DNA of 64,000 nucleotides from Anaerobiospirillum sp. NML120449 (GTDB lineage: Bacteria; Pseudomonadota; Gammaproteobacteria; Enterobacterales; Succinivibrionaceae). Under the pieces are notes generated by a model that worked only from the letters and a program-made list of their open reading frames with translations, made no database searches and was not told where the DNA came from. A program made the translations under genes and the position numbers. The stretch lies in the NCBI RefSeq assembly GCF_023051105.1, contig NZ_JALKIL010000025.1, forward strand, positions 1 through 64,000, given 5' to 3'. Positions 43,091 to 52,700 of the stretch are shown here, one piece after another. Numbering within the stretch: the stretch's first letter is position 1; every line of letters begins with the position of its first letter.

Positions 43091-46000
43091 ATGTTTCAGC
43101 CCATAGAGGATGTACCTGATCCCCGCAGCATTGCTGCCCACCCTGTGCCGTGCTCATGCAGTGCACCCGACCTTACAGTGAGCCCGGCTGATCTGCATAG
43201 CGTCACCCAGGACATAGGCAGTGACAAGAGCGTTGCAATTAGCCTTATGAGCGACAGTGCATCTGACAGTGATAAGGACAATGCTGACAGTTACGCAGGC
43301 TCAGCATGCTGCAAAAGCTCCTGTAACTGTGATGAAACAGAGGTTGCCCCGGATGCATCGGATGCCACTGATGCCTCTGATGGCCCGGGAACTGGCGGTG
43401 CTCAGTGTCGCGTGACAGGCAAGTCATCAGGCAAAGGCAAGCGCTCTGTTGCAGCCTCAGCTGCAGCCAGGGGCAATATCCGCAAGGCTGCCACCTCAAA
43501 GTCAAAGAGCAGCCAGTTCCGAGCAGAACATGACGCCACTCCATCAAAGAGCTGCAATTTGCCTGAAGCCTGTGGACTTTCTCATGCCAGTGCTGCAGCA
43601 GTTGAAACTGACCATGCTGCTGAAGATGCCTCCCCTGCTGTCGATGCTGACAGCTCCCCGGAAAATTACGCTGACCATAAGCCCTTAAGTGCAGCCCTGC
43701 ACTCAGCCCTGTACTTTCATGAACTGGGCAGACGCTGGTCAGGAAGTACCTGTCCTGAATCTCAGGTCCTGCGCCATGTAATGGCTTCACTCTTTGTCAC
43801 CGGTACTGACCTTGCCCTGCGCAGCACCGATACCATGACTGATGAGCAGGCAGTTACCGAAGAGTACAGTGATGAGCTCAGCCGTGCTGTTGCTTCACTT
43901 GGTACTGACATCAATACCAGATCTTCTGACACTGACGCATACAGCTTCAGATTTGACCCTTACTCTCTTAGCTCAGAGAGCTCATCTACCCGATCTGATG
44001 CCATGGGTGGCAGAGGATGTGGAGGTGCAGCAGCAGCCCGTGCCCGCACTGATTTCAGTGCCAGCTTTGCCCGTGACTTCATATCCAGCAACCGCTTATC
44101 AGGACTGGATCGCAATGGCGGTAATGAGAAGCTTAAAACCTCAGCCATGATGCTTGAGCAGCTCTCACAGGGTCGCAAAGTAAAGTCAGGAAGCTCTGCC
44201 CAGGTCATGAAATACCGAGCCTCAACAGAGAGCTCAGCTGACAGAGCTGCACTGCAGGCCAACGATGGAAAATCCTGTCAGGCTGCTGCACCAGCAAAAA
44301 CTGCAGATAACAGTAAGAATTTTGAAACTGAGAACAGTACAGAGCTGAGCACAGCCCATAACCAGAGCTCTGTCCTCCTCAGTGCCCATAACAGCAACGC
44401 AAGAACAGCAGACCTCGAGGACAGCCAGCATGTCAGCCGCACCTTTGACCTGACAGCCCTTTCCAATGGCTTTGGCTCTCTGTATGGAAGTAAGGGTTCA
44501 GGACGTACCCGCAGCACTATGTTCAAAAAGAAAAATGCCACGGCAAAGGACAGCACCAGGTCTGCAGATGAATGCAGCAGCGACAGCAAAGAGGAGCACC
44601 TCAGTAAAGATAATGGCCTGAGTCTCTTCATCACCTCACGAACTAACGGTAAGACCTGCAGTACTGACTGTACTGAAAACACCGACTGTACCAGCGGCAC
44701 CAGCAGTGAAGCCACTGCCGCTATGGACACCGAGCCAGGGGCCTGCGCCGGCCAGGCAAAGCACAGCTCTAACTTAGTATCTCTGGCCCCTGCAGCTTTC
44801 ACCTCAGGTGCTACAGGTGTTGCCCGCAACACCACCAGCGTCAGCAGCGTCAGCAGCGTCAGCAACAGCATAGTAAAGGACATGGACAGCCAAGCTGGCC
44901 TGAGCCAGCAGACCGAGAGTACCCGTGAGAATGCAGGCACTTCGGACTTGTCTCACAGCGAGGCCCACATCCAGGAGCTCACCGCTGATCAGTCTGTTCA
45001 GTCTTTTGATTCAGTTGAGTCTGTTGAGTCAGATGAGTCTGTAGAACCTGCTCATTCTCATGAGCTGCAGGATACTGACAGCTCAGCTCAGAAAAGCCAA
45101 AAGAAGAGCCAGAAAGCTCTGGCCTACTGTCAGTCTCAGGCTAAGAGCCGAGCTGTCTGTGCAGCTGGTGGCTCGGAAAATGGCCGTAAGTCTGCCTCCG
45201 TTGAGATGACCGATTGTGGCGCTGCAGGCAGTGAGTCGGCTGCATTCAGTAAGAAGCGCCCCGGTAGTAAGAAAGGCTCTACAGCCGACAGTGCCTGTGT
45301 CGACTATAAAGATGCAGGACGTGATTATGGCTCAGACGCTTATCTGGGAAGTGAATTTGACAGTGAAAGTGACAGTGCAAATGACAGTGACTTTGACAGC
45401 TTTGCTTTTGCCGGGGGTGGAAAGCGTATTGCCCTGATTTCCCAAGCAAGCTGCCATAAGCTCAGATTCTCCAATGAGCAGCGCAGGGAGTTTACCGGCA
45501 TGTTTTTCAGGCCTGCAGCCAGACTGCATGACGTCCTGATTAAAACCACTCTGCACAGCCGCAATGCCGGAAAGTTAAGAACAGCTCTGGAAAGACTGAA
45601 CACCACAGACTGTGCCACCAGTATTGCGCCACTGACCCGCTCACTGAGCACAGTGCTGAGCATGCCTGTAATCAAAGACAAGGCAAGGTGTGGCCGCAAG
45701 AAGAACACTGCAGGTCTTGCCGGAAAGTCTGTCGGCCATGAAGCCCCAGCTGACTGTGGCAACAGCGGCTTGCAGAATAATTACCTTGCTCACTCCGGTA
45801 TGACTTTGAACTCAGCTCTGGGCATTGTGAGCAGCCAGTCTGAGCTCCGTCAGTCCGGCAGCCTTAACCTTACCCGAGGTAATAAGATGTCTGAACTGGC
45901 TGACCTGTCGGTCAGCACTGCCTGTCGTGCCCCTAAAGTACCTCTGGCTCTGCTGGATGTACTGCAAAAACGCAATCACTACGGAACTGTAGCTGCCGCC

Positions 46001-46336
46001 TGTGAACACCATGGCCGTAAGCCAGGCTGTGCTCATGCAAGGCCGTCAGCTCATAAATTTATTGAAAGCTCAGAAATCTTCCAGAACGAAGGTGCCCTGC
46101 GCTGCTGCAATGTTTACTCAAACATTCAGGGTCAGGTCTATGCCCGTATGGCAAAGCTCAGAGAGTCTGCAAGCTTCAGCTCCGTCAGCAATCAGGAGCT
46201 GACAGGACTTGCTCACAGTGCTCTGGTCTTTGACCTGCCATCACAGCTGCGCCGTGATGAGGCTGCCCGTGCAGTAAGCGACTATGCAGCCTTAATGCAC
46301 CTTGCCTGCTGCAAGCGTCAGAGCCTGAAGCCATGA
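43091..46336 (+). CDS. Giant low-complexity protein 1 (1081 aa), function unknown
   Basis: I do not recognise this protein. Most of it is Ser/Ala/Asp/Thr/Gly-rich and predicted disordered, with scattered Cys and acidic runs (for example FDSESDSANDSDFDS near residue 760). There is no signal peptide or membrane segment. More ordinary helical sequence occurs at about residues 195-280, 790-860 (SNEQRREFTGMFFRPAARLH) and in the last 110 residues. The C-terminal part (VSNQELTGLAHSALVFDLPSQL and the helix after it) faintly resembles the second half of FlhD. I rate that as weak. The start is sound: AAGGA seven bases before ATG 43091. Codon use is like the neighbours and the frame is open for 3.2 kb, so it is coding. 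It is followed, after 433 bp and in the same direction, by an even larger protein of the same style. Confidence 0.75.
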   Translation: MFQPIEDVPDPRSIAAHPVPCSCSAPDLTVSPADLHSVTQDIGSDKSVAISLMSDSASDSDKDNADSYAGSACCKSSCNCDETEVAPDASDATDASDGPGTGGAQCRVTGKSSGKGKRSVAASAAARGNIRKAATSKSKSSQFRAEHDATPSKSCNLPEACGLSHASAAAVETDHAAEDASPAVDADSSPENYADHKPLSAALHSALYFHELGRRWSGSTCPESQVLRHVMASLFVTGTDLALRSTDTMTDEQAVTEEYSDELSRAVASLGTDINTRSSDTDAYSFRFDPYSLSSESSSTRSDAMGGRGCGGAAAARARTDFSASFARDFISSNRLSGLDRNGGNEKLKTSAMMLEQLSQGRKVKSGSSAQVMKYRASTESSADRAALQANDGKSCQAAAPAKTADNSKNFETENSTELSTAHNQSSVLLSAHNSNARTADLEDSQHVSRTFDLTALSNGFGSLYGSKGSGRTRSTMFKKKNATAKDSTRSADECSSDSKEEHLSKDNGLSLFITSRTNGKTCSTDCTENTDCTSGTSSEATAAMDTEPGACAGQAKHSSNLVSLAPAAFTSGATGVARNTTSVSSVSSVSNSIVKDMDSQAGLSQQTESTRENAGTSDLSHSEAHIQELTADQSVQSFDSVESVESDESVEPAHSHELQDTDSSAQKSQKKSQKALAYCQSQAKSRAVCAAGGSENGRKSASVEMTDCGAAGSESAAFSKKRPGSKKGSTADSACVDYKDAGRDYGSDAYLGSEFDSESDSANDSDFDSFAFAGGGKRIALISQASCHKLRFSNEQRREFTGMFFRPAARLHDVLIKTTLHSRNAGKLRTALERLNTTDCATSIAPLTRSLSTVLSMPVIKDKARCGRKKNTAGLAGKSVGHEAPADCGNSGLQNNYLAHSGMTLNSALGIVSSQSELRQSGSLNLTRGNKMSELADLSVSTACRAPKVPLALLDVLQKRNHYGTVAAACEHHGRKPGCAHARPSAHKFIESSEIFQNEGALRCCNVYSNIQGQVYARMAKLRESASFSSVSNQELTGLAHSALVFDLPSQLRRDEAARAVSDYAALMHLACCKRQSLKP

Positions 46337-46510
46337 CGCAGCAAGCCGGCCGTGGCTCTGCAACCAGGCTGCTGTCATGATCCCCTCAGGGCTCAGACAT
46401 CACAGATGAACAGCAGGCGGCCATGCCGACTTCTCTGCATCCCTGTAAGCCAATGCGGTCCGATACTGCCAGGGCAGTTAAGTTCTTGAGCTCAGAGCTT
46501 TGAAAAGTAT

Positions 46511-46545
46511 GGCAGTCATGCAAGTCACATGACGGCATGACTGCC
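46511..46545 (+). repeat. 11-bp perfect inverted repeat between the two giant genes
   Basis: GGCAGTCATGC (46511-46521) pairs with GCATGACTGCC (46535-46545) around a 13-nt loop. There is no U run, so it is more likely an mRNA processing or attenuation element, or a protein site, than a terminator. The rest of the 433-bp spacer (46337-46769) shows no gene. Confidence 0.55.
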
Positions 46546-46769
46546 CAGTCAAACAAACACATAAGCGCTGTCTCCCTGACAGCACCAGTAAGGGAGCAAA
46601 GAGCAGCAATGGCCCTTGCTCCTGTCTTAAGTTTTTATCCTTGGTACTTTGTCGAGCACAGCCAGACCAGGCCTGTCCTTTTATGGATAGCCGGGCCGAG
46701 CTGTGCCTTTTTTAACTGTACCTGTACCTTTTTGATTCCCTTTGACCACTCTCCCAGGAGACATTCATC

Positions 46770-49700
46770 ATGCATTTCATTGAGGACCATTTCATACCAG
46801 GAGAGGGTCACAACTCATCTGCACAGACCACATTCCTGCCTGATGGACAAATCACTTGTCATCAAAAGAACCGTAATGCCAACAGGCTCAAAGGTCGTTT
46901 ACCCGTCCGCCCGGATGCTGACAGTGATATCCCAATGTCTCTTGCCTGCTACCTTGAACTCTGTGAAAAGCGTAACCCTGCAGACCATACCCATGACGCC
47001 GAACAGCAGCTGACAGCAGAGCCAGCACATGCATCTGCATTAGCCGCCTCCAATGACCTGCGTCCCCGCTGCAGCCAGCCAAAGGCTAATGCCAGGACCG
47101 CCACATCATCAAAGACCTCAAAGAACTTAAAGGGCTCACAGAGCAAGACCATGACTCAGCCAAAGCAGAAGGCCACGACAAAAGCAAAGGCAAAATCTCC
47201 ATCCAGGAATCATCCTATGGCCCAAGCAATGGTCTATTGCCATGCCAATGCCCATGCTGAGGCACAAGACTACGTTGCCAGTGAAGTCATCAGCAGCGGC
47301 ATACCATCCGGCTGCGCATCCTGCTGCGAGTCCGGCGGCCACAAAGACCACTCTGGTAGTGCTGATCATGCGAGCAGCAAGGCACCAAACTCCCTGTCAG
47401 GCCGCAAAGTCAGAAAGCCTCACTCTTGCTCCAATGCCCCGGACGCCACCTCTGGCTCCAATACCTCAAAAACCAGGTCTGGCTCAAAGGCCAAAACCAG
47501 CCTTCACTCCAGCAGCAAGCCAAAAGGCCCAAAGGCCACTGCCATACCTTCAGATGTCCAGGAGAAGGCAATTGCGATGTTACTGGCACTGGCAAAAGAA
47601 CCAGCCCCTGCACAGTCCTGCATCTCAGCTCAGACGGTAAGCGACGAAGACTGCCTCTTAGCCTGCAGTGACAGACACGACGACAGTGTCACAGCCAGTC
47701 GCAACAGCAGCGACAGCAGTGTCGGTGCCTGCATCGATTGTGGGGTCGGTACTGCTCATGAAAGCAGCAATAACGACGGCCTCGACGACAGCTGCGATGG
47801 CGTTGCTCGTGCTGAGCATGACCATCTCAATGAAGATGAGGGCCACCATCCATCTGCCAGCATGCAGCAGGATGCCCATGACGCAGACAGCCATGCACAT
47901 GGACATGAACATGAACATGAACCTGAGCATAAGCAGGCACTGGTGCATGACAATGCTGAAGCCACTGCACTGAAACAGGAAGAGAAGCAGAGCTGCTCTG
48001 CCGCTCAGGTAAATAGCAGCAGCGACAGTATCAGTGTCGATGACGGCAGCAACAATATCAGCGACGATGTTGGCCACGACAGCAGTGAAGAAAGTGCAGA
48101 CTGTGCTGAGCATGAGAGCCGCATGGATGAGAGCAGCCCTGAGGAGGTTGCACAGCCAGCTGCTGATGCTGATAAGTCTGGAGATAAGAGCAGCCTGGTG
48201 GATGGCGCTGCCTGCAGCGATGCACCAGGTGAAGCTCAGGGCGGTGCCCGTGGCAAGTATCTTACTTATGAGCAGCATCTGGCATCAGACCCGGAAAGAC
48301 CAAATTCTACCCGTAAGATCTTTAAGGGCTATGAGCGAGCCGTAGCTGACAGTCTTTACAGTCTCGATATCGACTCTCTGATGATTCACCGATCACTGCA
48401 GCATCTGGAGCTGGCTGTTGATGCCCTTGAAGATGGTACAGCCAGTGAAAGTGAGCTCAAGATGGCAGGACGCTGTGGCACTCTTGCCCGTGTGCTTATG
48501 GAGCACTGTGATCATCTTGCCTCATGGCCAGAGCTGAGCGAAGCCCTCTATCAGCTGCTCTCTGACCGCTCAGTACTCAACGCAGCCAGCTTTGAAAGCT
48601 CAGGGGATCTGGCCAGGCTATGTGAGCTTGCTCCAGGCCCTGAATGGCCGCGCCATAGCGTAGCTGATGCCAGCGGCGACAGCGACAGCTACAGCACAGC
48701 TGCGCAATACGCTCTGAGCAATTTGCACAGCATGGCAGACCTCGGTGTCGATACCAGTGAATATCTGGAGACCATGCTTACCAGAATACTCACAGCCCGA
48801 CACCTGCCTGAACGTAGAGCTCTTTTTGAGTCCCTGCTCCATGAGATTAATACCCGTCAGAGCCGCCATGAGCTCAAAACAGATAACTACCACCCTGAGT
48901 CAGGCCAGCCCTCAGCAAAGGCCACTGGCGGCTCCAGCTGCGGCACTGCGGGCCGCAGCGGCAGCAGCAGTAAGCTGCGTAATGGCACTGATGCTGATGA
49001 TTGTGGCGGGATTGTTGAGGCTGGAGTCGATACCGACAGTGCCCTTGCTGACCAGTCAGGCATTGCCAGCAATGCTGCGCCAGAACAAGCTGCCCCTGCC
49101 CGTCCCAAGAGCCCAGCCAGACTGCCTGGCAGCTGCGATTATGACCTGATTAACTATGACAATGCACAGAGCACTGCTGATGATGCGGTGGGCCTTGCAG
49201 ACAATGCCAGTGATGATGGCAGCAGCAACGACGCTGACGCATACTCAAAGCCTGATGCAGATGCAGCCTGTGCCACTGCCTGCACTGCTGATGCAGCCCT
49301 TGCAGGCAGCGGCAGTGGTCAGCACAGCTCACAGTACTCTCAGAGCAATGCTCCTGCCGGAGCCCTGTACAAGTCCCTGCTGTGTAATGAGGGCAACATA
49401 GCCAGTCTGGGAGAGGAACTGTGTGCCCAGCAGGACGAGCTCAGCACTGATACTGGCAGCAGCTCCTGTACTGACAGCCAGGATGCGTGGGCTATTGCCA
49501 TGGAGCCCGTCAAGCAGGCTGGTACCTGCAATGAGACTGATAAGACCACGCAAACGGCCTACAGTTACAGCACTGACAGCAATACTGGACGTACTGGCAA
49601 TGACGACCATGAATGCAGTGACTGCAGCTCCATCAGCAGTAACACCAGCAAGCCAAATAGCAAAGGAAAAGGCCATAAGCATGGCAAGGGACAGGATCAT

Positions 49701-52700
49701 GACCATAGCCAGAGCCCTGCTCTCCTTGCAGCAAATAATGACCATGCAGACAGTGAAACTGAGCGCACTTTGGGAGGCAACTCCGTCAGTGAAATTGAAG
49801 TGGAAGGTGAGGTTGAGATCGAGAGGAAATCTTGCTGCTCACAAGGTAATGACTCTGCGCATGTGTCAGGCTCATCCAGTACGGCTTGCACAGACACTGA
49901 CTGTGCTGCCGGAGCTGACTCTGGCTATGGCTGTAATGAGGGCTCAGACTCTGACTGTGACTCTGCTATAGCCAGCAGCAAAGGCACCTTCTGGTGGGAT
50001 GAGATAATTGGCGGCCGTTCGGACAGACACAGAACCCGTCATTCGGCTGAAAGCTCTGTTGATAACGGTGCTGGTGCAGCTGGTAAGGGTGAGCGCTGCT
50101 CGGCCAGGGCAGCCGGGCTTATTGATGATGCCAATGATGAGCAGCTCATCATCAGCTCCCTGATAAGGGCATTTAACAGCTCTCTGGGCACTGAGGGTGG
50201 TCCGCATGATAAAAGAGCCCGTAAGGTTTACAAAAGTGCCCTTGAAGAGGCCACACTGGCCACCTGTGATGTGGTACACCTCAATGGTGTCTTCAGCCAG
50301 CCTGATAATGCCCTTGAGTGCATGCTGCGCGCCTGCACAGCCTCCCTGTCATCCCGCCGTGCAGCCGCAGTCATAACCAGCAATCCCGGTTCTGGCGGCG
50401 CTGCCTGCAAGGGCGTACGCCGCCCAGGTGCCGTCCCGGCTGATGCTCTGGCCACCACGACTGTCCCAGCCGAAGCAAAGGCTTTGGCTAAAGCTCATGC
50501 TCAGGCTCGCAGCTTCGCCACAGGTGAGATTGAAATCACAGGGACATCTGGTGCGACATCAGCTTCATCAGACGCTCAAGTTTCGTTATCCGTTTCAGCC
50601 TCATCATCAGCCTCAACAGCTGCAGGGCCTGCCTCTGGCATAACTGCTCAAGCGGCCCATTCTGAGAGCATGCTTGCGCATGCTGGCCTGACCTGCGCAA
50701 ATGACTCTGAGCTCAGCAACTCCCATGGAAGCTGGGGCTATGGCCATGGCCACAATGATGGTGTTGCAGCTGCGGCTGACAGTGACGAGAGCCGGCAACC
50801 GAGTCAGGCCCTGGACACCTCCAGCTCAGCAGGACTCAATCATCTTGCTGAGGGCAAATGTCTGACCTCCAGGACATTCTGGCAAACCATAAAGAGCCGA
50901 AAGAGCCGCTCCCAATTCCGTACAGGAGCTTACAGCCATGCCCAGCTTACAAGTTCCATGACTGAGGCTGCCAATGGTTCGTCCCACGTTGCAGCAGCGC
51001 CGTATGATTGTGCTGGCTCAGCTGCTCCTGCAGCTTCAGGCTGCGCAGCAGGCCATGGATTTGATGGCAATGAGGCTGGAACAATTGCAGGCTCTGATGC
51101 CGGTTTGGGTACAGCTACAGATGACAGCACAGGTACATGGAAAAAAGCTGGGACCGACTATGCTGACCCTCAGGCCACAGGCGTGCACAGGCTTAAGAGT
51201 CAGCATGCCTCAACTCAGCCTGCAGATGCATGCAGCTGCAGCAGCGTTGCTGCTGACAGCCGCAAGGCAGGCCGTACCAGCAGTCATGGCAGGTCTGATG
51301 CCCGTGAGCTGCAGATGCTGGCTCTGGCCCTGAGCATGAAAGGCATGACCAGTGAGGAGGTAAGTTACTTTCTGCCCCGGCTGGCCTGTGAGCTGCCTTG
51401 CGGCCAGGTGCAGCACAGCTGGTCAGGCCAGGTTATTCACAGTGCCGATGAGCACAATAAGGCATGGAGCCATGAAACGGCCGGTTACGGCTCCGGCACT
51501 GGCACAGGCGGCGGCGCTGATGCCGCTGCATGGACCGGTGGCAGCAACATGGGCATGAGCATGGACAGCTCCATGCTCAGGGAGCTTCTGGCTGATAACA
51601 CCATCAGCGGTCAGAGACGCAGTATGAGTGCTGAGCTTACTCATCCGGTAAGCAAAATGGCCCTTGATAACATGATCAGACTGTACTTTGCCTTTCACCG
51701 TGATCAGGGCCTGCTCTACAGTGAGCGTTATGTACTGTCCTGCGAGGGCGGAGAATCAGAGCGCATGCAGAGCCTGATCTTTGCTGACAGCTTCATACGG
51801 GCCGGCGGTCTTGCCATGGCGTCGATCAGTCATGAGGACGGCCACATAACCGTAACCCTAAACACAGTAAGCGCCACTGACGACCTGCCTGACCTGCAAG
51901 TGCAGGCCCCGCAGCACTCAAGCACTGCCTGCACCACTGAGCATGACACTGACCGCCAAAGCCATAGCCATGGCCGGACCATGGGCACAAGCGCCACCAG
52001 CAGCACAAGCAACAGCAACTGCAACATAAACGGCGGTCAGGACCATGAGGTAAAGGACACCGACACCGGTAATAGCACTGGCACCGGTTCCGATGCTGTT
52101 TCAGCAACTGACTATGCAACTGCCTCAGACACTAAAGCAGCATCTGCCAAAGCAAGTGCAAATGCTCCTTCCATAGCCTCTGCAAGCTCCCCAGCTACTG
52201 ATGAGCATGGCGGTGTTTCTTGCGAGCAAAGCACTGACACTACTGGCCAGTATGCAGTAGCTGACTCCTGCTCAGAGGGCTGCACTCATTATGGTTCTGA
52301 CGGTGCTGGCTCTGATTCACATGCTGAAACTGGGGTTGATGCAAGTGCTGATGCTGGCAGTGATGCCGCCTCGGGCCCTGAGAATGCCGTCCATGATGCA
52401 GGATCTGCATCAGGCCCTAAGGGCAATACTCAAGAAAGCTCTGACAGTACTGGCCCTGATTCAGGTGATACAACAGGGATTGATACTGGTGCTGATGCAG
52501 CCTCAATCAATGACGCGGCTGCCCCTGTTGCAGGAACAGGCTCCAATGATGGTGCTCACGTAGCTGCTGATGCTGGTACTGGTGCTGACAATGGTCCTGA
52601 TGCTGTTGCTGATGCAGCTGCTGCCAAAGGCTCCTCTGCCGTTGCGCAACCAGCTAATGATGCGAACGAAGTAGCAGCCACTGAAGCCTGTTCTGATGAC

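Noticed and set aside
44278..44940. 220-codon hydrophobic minus-strand frame inside the giant gene 1
   Set aside because: It is the antisense of Ser/Asp/Thr-rich codons, which automatically read as Leu/Val-rich. The sense strand has the good start and the longer frame.
47658..48278. 206-codon minus-strand frame with apparent membrane segments in giant gene 2
   Set aside because: Again the antisense of a low-complexity Asp/Ser/His tract. Hydrophobicity is a reading-frame artefact.
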